NCBI GenBank assembly: GCA_013042475.1
Contig: JABDQA010000235.1
Coordinates: 1-57,315 of the forward strand
Direction: 5' to 3'
Source: Desulfofustis sp.
GTDB lineage: Bacteria > Desulfobacterota > Desulfobulbia > Desulfobulbales > Desulfocapsaceae
DNA: 57,315 nucleotides
How positions within the stretch are numbered: position 1 is the first letter of the stretch; every line of letters begins with the position of its first letter. Below are positions 23,087 through 32,019 of the stretch, in pieces. A program made the translations under genes and the position numbers. Under the pieces are notes generated by a model, which worked only from the letters and a program-made list of their open reading frames with translations, was not told the origin of the DNA and made no database searches.

Positions 23087-24883
23087 TCAGTCGCTACACA
23101 CGCCGCAGATTCTGCACACTTCGGTATCGCACGGTGGGGTGGCCTTTTCCTCAAAGCTGCTGCGGTACTCCCGCCACAAATACCCGTCCTCGATCCCATG
23201 ATCGACAATGGACCAAACCAGGGGGCTATGCTCCCCGTACTGCCTGGTGGCAAACAGTTCTGTGCTGAGCCCGCTCCGCTTTAAAGCTTGCTTCCACGAT
23301 ATACCCGAGACGGCCATATTCAGCAACACCTCCGCGAGCCGACGGTCACCCCGTGACAATACGGCTTGGAACAGAGCCTGGTCGACATTGTCGAATTTCA
23401 TGCGGAGGTTCGGGAGCGAGCCCAGGCTGGTGCGCAAATACTTTATTTTCGCCTTCAACTGCTTTACCGCCTCCCGCCCGTATATCGATTCTTCCTCATT
23501 AAGTGCATCTGAGGAACCGAACGGATGGTATTGAAAGGGTGTCCAGGGCTTGGGTACGAAGCTGTTCACCGAAATCGAAAGCTCGCTCAACCGGCCCCGG
23601 CTGCGGCCGATTCCCTGCATCACCTCTCTGATCCGATGGACCAGGCCGATAAATTCGTCGAGGTCTTCGACGGTTTCGGTCGGCAAGCCGATCATCAGGT
23701 AAAGCTTGAGTCGGTGCAGCCCTGCCTCGGTCAACTTCTCGGCGGCACCGATCAGATCCGCTTCGGTGAGCTGCTTGTTGATCACCCGACGGAGCCGTTC
23801 CGAAGCACCGTCAGGGGCGATGGCTACGCTTTTCAGATTAGAACTGCTGAGCAGTTCGAGAAGCTTGTCCGATATCCGATCTGCCCGCAGCGAGGAAAAA
23901 GACAGCGAACAGCCGTCGGCCCCAATCTGGCCGGCAATCAGCTCGAGATTTTCCTCCGAGGTCATTTCCATACCCAGTAATCCAATTCTTTCGATGATCC
24001 CGGGACGCTCCCCAAGGCTTTTGAGAATCGCCTCGATGTCCCACAGGCGGGGCGGGCGATAGACGAAGCCGGCGGTACAGAAACGGCACCCCCGGGAACA
24101 GCCCCGTCCAAGTTCCGTCAGGTAAAGATCGGAAAATTCGGTTTCCGGAGTCAAGAGCTCCGAATGGGCCGAGTGATGGGTGCCCTCCAGCCCCGCCCTC
24201 TGCACACGTTCCGGCAGGCCAGATTCGGGCTCGAGTCTTTCGAATCGGCCCTGTCCATCATAGCGGGACCGGTAGAGACTCGGGGCATAGAAACCCCGGT
24301 GCTCACCATTCATCTGCTGAAGCAGCCGTCGTCGATCACCTATAGTGGGGGACGAAAGCTTCTCGATCAGTCGCGGCAGCAGCGGCTCAGCTTCACCGAC
24401 TGCAAACAGATCGATGAAAGGGGCCAGCGGTTCCGGGTTCATGAACGCGGTCACACCGCCGCAGACCACTAGCGGATTCCCGGGTGCTATGGGCTCATCC
24501 CTTCTGGCAGCCATGGGCTCGAGTCCCGAGGCCAGGAAGAATTGGGCCAGGTTCGGGTAATCGTGTTCGAAGCTGATGGAGATGAAGATAACCGAAAAGT
24601 CGGTCGGCCTCCTCCCCGACTCCACTGTTACCAGCGGCAGGCCTGGCTCTGGAAGGAACAATCTTTCACAGACAAGCCCATCATACTCATTGAGCAGACG
24701 GTAGACGAGTTGAAAACCCAGGTTGGACATGCCAACCCGGTAATGATTGGGATAATACAAAGCGACCGGCAGCAGCCCCTTCCATTTTTTCAGGTAGGTG
24801 CCCCGCTCCCGGTCAAGCAGATCAGTTCTGGATGGTGTCCTGGATTGTGCGGTGCGCGATGTCGCCTGTCTTTTGCGATCCAA
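23087..24883 (-). CDS. B12-binding-type radical SAM protein (TIGR03960-like)
   Basis: The 598-aa protein has an N-terminal B12-binding-like region (PNHYRVGMSNLGFQLVYRLL near 45-64). It has a radical SAM domain whose cluster cysteines are in CSRGCRFC (262, 266, 269). The length and the N-terminal signature fit the TIGR03960 family, often next to a DUF2344 partner that is absent here. The C terminus ends in a cysteine cluster (CDTEVCRICGVC) that may bind a second iron-sulfur cluster. The substrate is unknown. The start is TTG 24883 after GAGGG; no ATG lies near the family N terminus. It sits 25 bp after ftsZ. Confidence 0.85.
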   Translation of the reverse strand: MDRKRQATSRTAQSRTPSRTDLLDRERGTYLKKWKGLLPVALYYPNHYRVGMSNLGFQLVYRLLNEYDGLVCERLFLPEPGLPLVTVESGRRPTDFSVIFISISFEHDYPNLAQFFLASGLEPMAARRDEPIAPGNPLVVCGGVTAFMNPEPLAPFIDLFAVGEAEPLLPRLIEKLSSPTIGDRRRLLQQMNGEHRGFYAPSLYRSRYDGQGRFERLEPESGLPERVQRAGLEGTHHSAHSELLTPETEFSDLYLTELGRGCSRGCRFCTAGFVYRPPRLWDIEAILKSLGERPGIIERIGLLGMEMTSEENLELIAGQIGADGCSLSFSSLRADRISDKLLELLSSSNLKSVAIAPDGASERLRRVINKQLTEADLIGAAEKLTEAGLHRLKLYLMIGLPTETVEDLDEFIGLVHRIREVMQGIGRSRGRLSELSISVNSFVPKPWTPFQYHPFGSSDALNEEESIYGREAVKQLKAKIKYLRTSLGSLPNLRMKFDNVDQALFQAVLSRGDRRLAEVLLNMAVSGISWKQALKRSGLSTELFATRQYGEHSPLVWSIVDHGIEDGYLWREYRSSFEEKATPPCDTEVCRICGVCSD

Positions 24884-24908
24884 GAGCCCTCAACACACCG
24901 GCCCGCGT

Positions 24909-26198
24909 TCAATTGGCCTTCTTGCGGAGATAGGTCGGCGTCTCCAGATAATCTTCATTGAGCCGCTCCGCTGGCTTATGTTCTTCTTTCTCGAGTGAGC
25001 GATTGCCCCGGGTCGGCCCGAAATTATCAAAGGCGTCAAAGTTGGATCCCGGCAGCACGGTTGCTTTCGGAACCCGGTTGGCCACGGCCGGCTTGAAGGG
25101 CTGCTGGCGCTCGCCTTCGGGCTTGAGCGGATGCTGTGGCAGCACCGGTTCGACCGGCTTGGGATGCTTCACCGGCGCATCGTAGTTCTGTTTGTGCGGC
25201 AGATCACCGACCTGAGCGATGGTTCGTTCTCGGGTGCTGACATCACCGACGCCAGTAGCGATCACGGTCACCTGCAGTTCTTCACCGAGGCTATCGTCAT
25301 AAAGGGCGCCAATGACCACCTTGGCATCCTCGTCCACTTTCTGCTGGATCATGGCCGAAGCCTCCATGAATTCAGCCATGGTGAAGGTTTCTTCGGTGGC
25401 TGAAATATTGATCAGCAGACCCCGGGCACCGTCGATGCCGACATCTTCAAGCAACTGGTTGTCGATGGCCCGCTTGGCGGCCTCCACGGCCCGGTTTTCG
25501 CCGACTGCAGAAGCGGAGCCCATGATAGCCGGACCCACCTCCTTCATGACCGTGCGCAGATCGGCAAAATCCGCATTGATCAGGCCAGGCACGTTGATGA
25601 GATCGGTAATTCCCTTGACTGCCTGAAGCAGCACCGTATCGGCGAGGGAGAGCATGTCGGCGAGTTTGGAGGTCTTCTGCATGAGACTCAGCAGCCGGTC
25701 GTTGGGCACAGTAATGATCGTATCGGCGTACTTGTGCAATTCCTGCCAGCCGGCTTCGGCGTTACGCTGCCGCTGCCTCCCTTCAAAATTAAAGGGCTTG
25801 GTCACCACGGCTACGGTCAGGGCGCCAAGCTCCTTGCTGATCTTGGCGACCACCGGAGCAGCTCCGGTGCCGGTGCCACCGCCCAGTCCGGCGGTGATGA
25901 AGACCATGTCGCTGCCCAGCAGACATTCCTTGACCTCTTCCATCGACTCGTGGGCGGACTGCGCCCCGGTCTCCGGATCAGCGCCCGCACCGAGCCCCTT
26001 GGTAATGGAAGGCCCCAACTGGATGCAGATATCGGCTTTGGATTGATCCAGGGCCTGTTTGTCGGTGTTGGCGACAATGAAATCCACTCCCTGGAGCTTG
26101 TTATCCACCATGGTGTTAATGGCGTTTCCACCACCCCCACCCAGGCCGATGACTTTCACTACCGCAACGCTCTCTGTCTCAGCCATTCTGAACGGCAT
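24909..26198 (-). CDS. ftsZ: Cell division GTPase FtsZ
   Basis: The 429-aa protein is a complete FtsZ: the GTP-binding GGGGGNAINTM loop, the tubulin signature GGGTGTG (106-112) and the catalytic T7 loop NADFADLRTVM. A variable linker of about 90 residues and a conserved C-terminal peptide (DYLETPTYLRKK) for binding FtsA follow. GGGAG lies seven bases before ATG 26198. FtsZ forms the division ring. It is the last classical dcw gene here, separated from ftsA by 112 bp. Confidence 0.97.
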   Translation of the reverse strand: MPFRMAETESVAVVKVIGLGGGGGNAINTMVDNKLQGVDFIVANTDKQALDQSKADICIQLGPSITKGLGAGADPETGAQSAHESMEEVKECLLGSDMVFITAGLGGGTGTGAAPVVAKISKELGALTVAVVTKPFNFEGRQRQRNAEAGWQELHKYADTIITVPNDRLLSLMQKTSKLADMLSLADTVLLQAVKGITDLINVPGLINADFADLRTVMKEVGPAIMGSASAVGENRAVEAAKRAIDNQLLEDVGIDGARGLLINISATEETFTMAEFMEASAMIQQKVDEDAKVVIGALYDDSLGEELQVTVIATGVGDVSTRERTIAQVGDLPHKQNYDAPVKHPKPVEPVLPQHPLKPEGERQQPFKPAVANRVPKATVLPGSNFDAFDNFGPTRGNRSLEKEEHKPAERLNEDYLETPTYLRKKAN

Positions 26199-26310
26199 GC
26201 TGATCTCCCAATATCGTATGATTCTGGACAGTTAGGGCAGGAAAAAAGCTGATTCCTTGGCATAGGAACTATAGCATTTCGTCGTGCCCGCTTAAACAAA
26301 AAAACCTCGT

Positions 26311-27591
26311 CTACATTATTTTTTTGAACAACCCTTTCATTTTATGCACCATACCGGTGTCCTGCTCCATACCATTCATCTGATGGTCTCTACCATAGAG
26401 CACCAGGCCGACTCCAGTGGTGCAGCGTGGGGTGTACACATCATCCACCCTGCCGCCAATTCCGTTGGGATATCCAACCCTTACCGGCAAGTCAAAAATC
26501 TGCTCGGCAAGATCGACCAGATTGACCAGCAGAGAGGTACCTCCGGTCAAAACGATGCCGGCGTTTATTCTGTTCTTCTGTCCGGCGGCGAGCAGCTCCC
26601 GGTTGACCATCTCTAAAATCTCCACCATCCTCGCCTCGATGATGTCGACCAGAACTTTCTGGGTTACCCGGCGCGGTTCTCTGTCGCCCACCGAGGGGAC
26701 ATCGACCACGTGATTGGTTTTGATCACCGAAGACAGGGCACTGCCAAAATCCTCCTTGAGCCTCTCCGCTTCGGCCAGCGGCGTCCTCAACCCCACGGAT
26801 AGATCGTTTGTCAGGTTGTGTCCCCCCAAACCGAGCTCACAGGTGTGTCTGATGGTACCCTCGTAGAAGACCGCGATATCGGTGGTGCCTCCGCCGATAT
26901 CGACCAGCACTACCCCAAGATCCATTTCGTCCTGGGTGAGCACCGCCTTGGCCGAGGCAATCGACTCCAGCACCAGATCGGCTACTTCGAGCCCGGCCTT
27001 GTTGCAGCAGGTGACGAGGTTGTGCACCGCTCCTATATCGGCGGTGACGATATGTACATTGGTCACCAGCCTGACTCCGGTCATACCGAGCGGGTTCTGA
27101 ATGCCGGTATGATCGTCGACCATGTATTCCTGGGGCAGCACGTGGATTACCCGCTGATTCTCTGATATCTTGACGGTCTGGGCGGCGGTGATCACCTCCT
27201 GAACATCGGCCTGCTTGATCTCCCTGTTGTTGATCGCCAAGATGCCGGGGCTGTTGAAGCCCTTGATATGGTTGCCGGCGATACCGACATAAACCGATTC
27301 CAGGTCGCAGCCGGCGATGTCTTCGGCTACTTTGACCGATTTGCGGATCGAGGCGACCGTACTTTCGATGTTGACCACAACTCCTTTCCGCATTCCCAGC
27401 GACGGGGTGGTGCCAACCCCGATAATATCAACCGCGTCCTGAAATACCTCTCCGACCACACAGCAGATCTTTGTGGTGCCAATATCGAGCCCGACCACCA
27501 GATTACCCCGCACATCGCGTTTCTTTTCGCCGGCGGGCTCGACTTCCATTTCCAATTCCTGATCCTTGTCCTTTTTCATGCGCTGACTCAT
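26311..27591 (-). CDS. ftsA: Cell division protein FtsA
   Basis: The 426-aa actin-like ATPase shows the phosphate-1 loop GLDIGTTKICCVV, the 1C domain region, the phosphate-2 motif VDIGGGTTDIAVF and the adenosine motif GIVLTGGTSLL. The C terminus (VHKMKGLFKKIM) is a typical amphipathic membrane-targeting helix. It tethers FtsZ to the membrane and recruits later division proteins. The N terminus has an extra charged extension of about 25 residues. ATG 27591 overlaps the ftsQ stop as ATGA, so translation is coupled. Confidence 0.96.
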   Translation of the reverse strand: MSQRMKKDKDQELEMEVEPAGEKKRDVRGNLVVGLDIGTTKICCVVGEVFQDAVDIIGVGTTPSLGMRKGVVVNIESTVASIRKSVKVAEDIAGCDLESVYVGIAGNHIKGFNSPGILAINNREIKQADVQEVITAAQTVKISENQRVIHVLPQEYMVDDHTGIQNPLGMTGVRLVTNVHIVTADIGAVHNLVTCCNKAGLEVADLVLESIASAKAVLTQDEMDLGVVLVDIGGGTTDIAVFYEGTIRHTCELGLGGHNLTNDLSVGLRTPLAEAERLKEDFGSALSSVIKTNHVVDVPSVGDREPRRVTQKVLVDIIEARMVEILEMVNRELLAAGQKNRINAGIVLTGGTSLLVNLVDLAEQIFDLPVRVGYPNGIGGRVDDVYTPRCTTGVGLVLYGRDHQMNGMEQDTGMVHKMKGLFKKIM

Positions 27592-28580
27592 CCCGACTCG
27601 TCGTATCCGACAATCACCTTATCCTTTAAGTAGTCCATCTTGATATAGGCGACCCGGCCTATATCCATACCTGTACGACGCGGCTTGTAGAGCATTTCCA
27701 GCACCTTTCTGAGCCGCACGTATTTTTTTCTTATATCACCGTCACCGAAGAAAATTGGAAACGGGTGTTCGACAAGGTAGAGAACCAGTCCCTCTTGCTC
27801 ATCCATGTGCAGCTCCGAGATTGACTGCACCGGCAGATTAGGGTTGTTGGTTCCGGCCAAACGCAGCAGGTCCAGGGGGCCTTCTAAACCGGCTGGGGCA
27901 GACTCCTGATCTCCGGCATCTTCGAACCCGGTGATTACCGGGAAATCGAGATCCATACCGAAGGTCGTCTTGATGAAGGCGTAGCCATTCTTGTCGAGAT
28001 AATAAAGTTCAGCACGATCCTCTTGTCCAAGAGCGATAAGTGCATGGGGTTTGAATTCGTGAACCCGGAGAATCAGGGTATCGGGCCAGTGACGGGCAAC
28101 ACTGATCTGATCAACCCAGAGGCTTTCTTTTCTGACGTTTTCAGTTATCCTCTGCTGGTCCACGGAGAACAGGCTGGCACTGACCATGACCCCCGACGCC
28201 GCACGAATCTCATCAGGGCTGGAGTTTCTGCACCCTTCCACTTTGATTTCGGTAATCCTGAAATAATCAATATCTTCGAGCAGCAGGCCGAAAAGACTGA
28301 ATCCGCCACTCTTGAAAAAGATCCCAGCTACACACACCAGAGAGAGAGCGAGCAAAGCTTTACGGAGACCTTTCGGCTCTGGAGCACTCTGATAGGAAGT
28401 CGCTCCTCTGTCCTTTTTACTGCTCCAGTAGAGGTTGAGTTTTTTCAGCAGGGTACGCCGCTGTTTCTTGTCCTGCCCGTTGAAGCTGTAAGATGCCCGG
28501 CTGGTCTCCACACCACCGCCATTGACCGTGTACCGGCTTTGTTTTTTAGTGCCGAATTTTTTCTGCAGCCACTTCTTCAT
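27588..28580 (-). CDS. ftsQ: Cell division protein FtsQ
   Basis: The 330-aa bitopic protein has a long basic cytoplasmic tail of about 75 residues. One membrane helix follows (ALLALSLVCVAGIFF, about residues 71-85), then a POTRA domain (FRITEIKVEGCRNSSPDEIRAASGV) and the FtsQ/DivIB domain. It normally bridges FtsB/FtsL to the rest of the divisome and works with FtsW-FtsI. The gene lies between murB (11 bp gap) and ftsA (4-bp overlap), its standard place. Confidence 0.9.
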   Translation of the reverse strand: MKKWLQKKFGTKKQSRYTVNGGGVETSRASYSFNGQDKKQRRTLLKKLNLYWSSKKDRGATSYQSAPEPKGLRKALLALSLVCVAGIFFKSGGFSLFGLLLEDIDYFRITEIKVEGCRNSSPDEIRAASGVMVSASLFSVDQQRITENVRKESLWVDQISVARHWPDTLILRVHEFKPHALIALGQEDRAELYYLDKNGYAFIKTTFGMDLDFPVITGFEDAGDQESAPAGLEGPLDLLRLAGTNNPNLPVQSISELHMDEQEGLVLYLVEHPFPIFFGDGDIRKKYVRLRKVLEMLYKPRRTGMDIGRVAYIKMDYLKDKVIVGYDESG

Positions 28581-28591
28581 ATCTACTTAAA

Positions 28592-29521
28592 CTAGCTCAG
28601 AAATTGTACCTCAGGTATCAGGTCGACACCACTGGTCTGCAACACTTTGTTTCTTATTTCATCCATCAGCGCCTGCACGTCGCGGGCTGTCGCCTTACCG
28701 CAGTTCTCGATAAAGTTGGCGTGCTTGGTTGAGACCTCCGCATCCCCGATGCGTAATCCTTTCAAGCCGGCTTCGTCGATCAGCCTGCCGGCACTGATCC
28801 CTTCTGGATTTTTAAAAACTGATCCGCACGTTGGCTTTCCGTAGGGCTGGCGCTGCTGTCGTTTTTCTTTGAGGGTCCTGATCGTTTCCCGAATCTGCTC
28901 TGGGTCGGCTTTCTTAAAACACATGGTTACACCGGTCACCACCGAGTGTTTTCTGCCGACCAGGGCCCGGCAGGTGCGATAGCTGAATCCGAGGTGTTCC
29001 TCATTAATAATTTCTATTTTTTCATGGTCAACCAGTTCGATCCCGGTTACCACATCAGCCATCGATCTGCCCCATGCGCCGGCATTCATGACCACGCCGC
29101 CTCCCACAGTTCCTGGAATGCCCGAAGCGAACTCAAAGCCGGAAAGGCCGATATCGCCGCACCATGAGGAGAGTTTGGCAAGACTGACCCCGGCCCCGTT
29201 TTTTACCAGGGTCGATTCCTCATCATCTTGACGGTCGCGGCCAATGTACTTGAAGCCGTCTCCCAGGACAATAACAATCCCTCGATAGCCTTCATCGGCG
29301 GCCAGAATATTTGATCCCCACCCCAGTAATTTCCAGCGCATCTGCTGGCTGACGCACAGTCTCAACAATTCCTGCAGGTCCTCCACATCAAGCAGTGTGA
29401 CCAGAGCATCAGCGGGTCCCCCAATCCGATAGGTGGTCCATTCCGACAACGGAGCATCCCATCGAATCTTCCCTCTGACCGCTCCAGTCAGCACTGCTTT
29501 TTGGGAGGAGCTCAAAGCCAT
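28592..29521 (-). CDS. murB: UDP-N-acetylenolpyruvoylglucosamine reductase
   Basis: The 309-aa FAD enzyme reduces UDP-GlcNAc-enolpyruvate to UDP-MurNAc. Visible motifs are TTYRIGGPADALV (FAD domain), LGWGSNILAADEGYRG, the GFEFASGIPGTVGGGVVMNAGAWG block, CGSVFKNPEG with the active-site Ser, and KHANFIEN. Its ATG overlaps the murC stop by one base (TAATG). Confidence 0.96.
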   Translation of the reverse strand: MALSSSQKAVLTGAVRGKIRWDAPLSEWTTYRIGGPADALVTLLDVEDLQELLRLCVSQQMRWKLLGWGSNILAADEGYRGIVIVLGDGFKYIGRDRQDDEESTLVKNGAGVSLAKLSSWCGDIGLSGFEFASGIPGTVGGGVVMNAGAWGRSMADVVTGIELVDHEKIEIINEEHLGFSYRTCRALVGRKHSVVTGVTMCFKKADPEQIRETIRTLKEKRQQRQPYGKPTCGSVFKNPEGISAGRLIDEAGLKGLRIGDAEVSTKHANFIENCGKATARDVQALMDEIRNKVLQTSGVDLIPEVQFLS

Positions 29522-30906
29522 TAGTGTCTATCCTCTTCGAGCAGGGTCAGCAGTTCCTCACCCGCCCGGTGGATATTACCGGCTCCCAGGGTCAATACCA
29601 GGTCGCCGGGTTGCAATTGATCCCTGACCGCGGCCGCCAGGTTGTCAACCTCGGCGATAAGGGCGGTATTGCGCTGGCCGTGCTGTTTGATCTTGTCGAG
29701 CAGCCGCAGGCTGTCGATGCCTTCGATCGGTTCCTCACTGGCCGCGTAGATATCAGTCAGCACCAGACAGTCGGCCTGGTGAAAGCAGGTCTGAAATTCG
29801 CTGAACAACCCTTTGGTGCGACTGTAGCGGTGCGGCTGGAAAAGGACCACCAGCCGTTTATCCGGCCAGGCCTGCTTGACCGCACTCAGGGTCGCCCGTA
29901 TTTCAGTCGGGTGATGGCCATAATCGTCAACCACCATGATGCCTTGCACCTCCCCTTTGAGTTCCAGACGACGCTGGACACCTGCAAAAGAGCCCAGCGC
30001 TTTTGTAATGACGGAAAAATCGATCTCCAGTTCTAGCCCGACACAGATAGCCGCCAGTGAATTGTAAACATTATGCAGTCCGGGCTGACTCAGTTCCACC
30101 GTTCCCAGCAGTATGCCGCTGCGGTAGGTGTCGAAGCGGCTGTGGCCACTCTTGAACTCAAGATTTTCGGCATAGACCTCAGACTGCCGGGTAAGCCCGT
30201 AAGTGATCACCCGCTTGCTTATCCGGGGCAGTACCTCGGCAATATGCTTATCGTCGAGACAGATTATGGCAGCCCCGTAAAACGGTACCTTGTCAATAAA
30301 CTCGACAAAGGCCTCCTTGACCTGGTCGATGTCCTTGTAAAAATCGGGATGCTCGAAATCTATGTTGGTGACCACCTCGAGCACAGGTGATAGCTTCAGA
30401 AACGAACCGTCGCTCTCATCCGCCTCGGCCACCAGAAATTCTCCTTCCCCCAGCTTGGCATTGCCGCCCATGCAATCGACCTTGCCGCCGACCACCATGG
30501 TCGGGTCGAGTCCGGCCTCAGCCATAATCCAGCTTACCATTGAAGTGGTGGAGGTCTTTCCGTGACTGCCGGCAATGGCAATTCCGTACTTCTGCAGCCG
30601 CATCAACTCAGCCAGCATCTCAGCCCTCATGACCACGGGAATTCCATTTTCCCGGGCGGCGAGGATCTCTGGATTGTCCTCGGTTATGGCCGACGAGGCG
30701 ACAATTACCTCAGCGCCTTCGATCCATTTGCTGTCGTGCCCCTCCAACACCTTGCAGCCAAGAGCACTCAGCCGGTCGGTAATTATCGACCGGCGCAGGT
30801 CGGAGCCTGACACCTGGTAGCCCAGATTGGCGAGCAGCTCGGCGATACCGCTCATACCGATGCCGCCGATGCCGACGAAATGTATATGTTTGGTCTTTCC
30901 GTACAT
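29521..30906 (-). CDS. murC: UDP-N-acetylmuramate-L-alanine ligase
   Basis: The 461-aa Mur ligase adds L-alanine to UDP-MurNAc. Motifs are HFVGIGGIGMSGIAELL, the P-loop AGSHGKTSTTSM, EADESDGSFL, the FEHPDFY block and VDDYGHHPTEI in the C-terminal domain. It has the usual length and ends where murB begins. There is no fusion to murB or ddl. Confidence 0.96.
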   Translation of the reverse strand: MYGKTKHIHFVGIGGIGMSGIAELLANLGYQVSGSDLRRSIITDRLSALGCKVLEGHDSKWIEGAEVIVASSAITEDNPEILAARENGIPVVMRAEMLAELMRLQKYGIAIAGSHGKTSTTSMVSWIMAEAGLDPTMVVGGKVDCMGGNAKLGEGEFLVAEADESDGSFLKLSPVLEVVTNIDFEHPDFYKDIDQVKEAFVEFIDKVPFYGAAIICLDDKHIAEVLPRISKRVITYGLTRQSEVYAENLEFKSGHSRFDTYRSGILLGTVELSQPGLHNVYNSLAAICVGLELEIDFSVITKALGSFAGVQRRLELKGEVQGIMVVDDYGHHPTEIRATLSAVKQAWPDKRLVVLFQPHRYSRTKGLFSEFQTCFHQADCLVLTDIYAASEEPIEGIDSLRLLDKIKQHGQRNTALIAEVDNLAAAVRDQLQPGDLVLTLGAGNIHRAGEELLTLLEEDRH

Positions 30907-30909
30907 GGG

Positions 30910-32019
30910 CTACTTCCTCGCCAGCTCCTGGCAGAGATCGACAATTCGCTCAGCCGCATTGCCGATACCCAGCTTCTTCATCGCCTCAGACATGGCATCG
31001 AGCCGGTTCTGGTCGTTGATGATTCGAAGAATTTCCTCAGCCAGCCGCTGAGGGGTCAGATCGCTCTGGACAAACATCAACGCCGCCCCGCCTTCCACAT
31101 ACCAGGCCCCGTTTTTTTCCTGGTGGTTGTCGGCCGCGTATGGATAGGGAATCAGGACCGCCGGTCTGCCGACAACACCGATTTCCGCCAGGGTCGTGGC
31201 CCCCGCCCGGGAAACAATCAGATCTGCCTGCCCATAAAGCTCTGCCATATCGGTAAAAAACGGTGCGACCTGGTGATCTATACCCAACTTTTCATAGGCC
31301 TCTTTGACCATCTGCTCGTCATCGCGGCCGGTCTGATGAATGACCCTGATCAATGAGAAGGCCTCGATACCGCCCCGCAGCGCCTCCACCACCATCTCGT
31401 TGACGGCATGGGCACCCTGACTGCCGCCCAGGATAAGTAATGTCCGCCGGCCCCCGCCACCACTTCTTTTGCGGCCCGCTTCGATTATCTTGCGGCGCAC
31501 CGGGTTGCCGGTAAGCACCGTTTTACCGGCCGGAAAATATTTTTCACTCTGGGGCAGCGACAGGCAGATACGATCGACTAGGCGACCAAGCTTGCGGTTG
31601 GCTAGTCCAGGTACCGAGTTCTGTTCATGGATCAGGGTAGGCCGGCGCAGCATCCAGGCGGCCGCCACTACCGGTCCGGTCACGTAGCCGCCGACGCCCA
31701 TGACCACATCGGGATTGAACCTCACTATGTGGTAACATGACTCCAGCAGAGCAAAAGGCAGTACCAGCAGAGCTTTGGTCAGTTCCCAGAGATTTTTACC
31801 TTTGAATCCATAGGAGTGTATGGTCTTCACCGAGAATCCCGAGCGGGCCAGGAAATCACGATCCAGTCTGCGTCTGGTGCCAAGAAACAGCACCGAGCTC
31901 TCCGGAAGCACCTCACGCACCTGTTCGGCAGTGGCCACGGCCGGGAACAGATGGCCGCCGGTGCCTCCGCCGGTGAGCAGCAACCGTAACGCGGTTCTCT
32001 CTCTGGTGTTGCCACTCAT
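30910..32019 (-). CDS. murG: Lipid II synthase MurG (GlcNAc transferase)
   Basis: The 369-aa GT28 enzyme transfers GlcNAc to lipid I on the inner membrane face. Motifs are LTGGGTGGHLFPAVATAE at the N terminus, HEQNSVPGLANR, LILGGSQGAHAVNE and SRAGATTLAEI. It begins with an ATGA overlap with the murD stop. In most dcw clusters ftsW would lie between murD and murG; here there is no room for it. Confidence 0.96.
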   Translation of the reverse strand: MSGNTRERTALRLLLTGGGTGGHLFPAVATAEQVREVLPESSVLFLGTRRRLDRDFLARSGFSVKTIHSYGFKGKNLWELTKALLVLPFALLESCYHIVRFNPDVVMGVGGYVTGPVVAAAWMLRRPTLIHEQNSVPGLANRKLGRLVDRICLSLPQSEKYFPAGKTVLTGNPVRRKIIEAGRKRSGGGGRRTLLILGGSQGAHAVNEMVVEALRGGIEAFSLIRVIHQTGRDDEQMVKEAYEKLGIDHQVAPFFTDMAELYGQADLIVSRAGATTLAEIGVVGRPAVLIPYPYAADNHQEKNGAWYVEGGAALMFVQSDLTPQRLAEEILRIINDQNRLDAMSEAMKKLGIGNAAERIVDLCQELARK

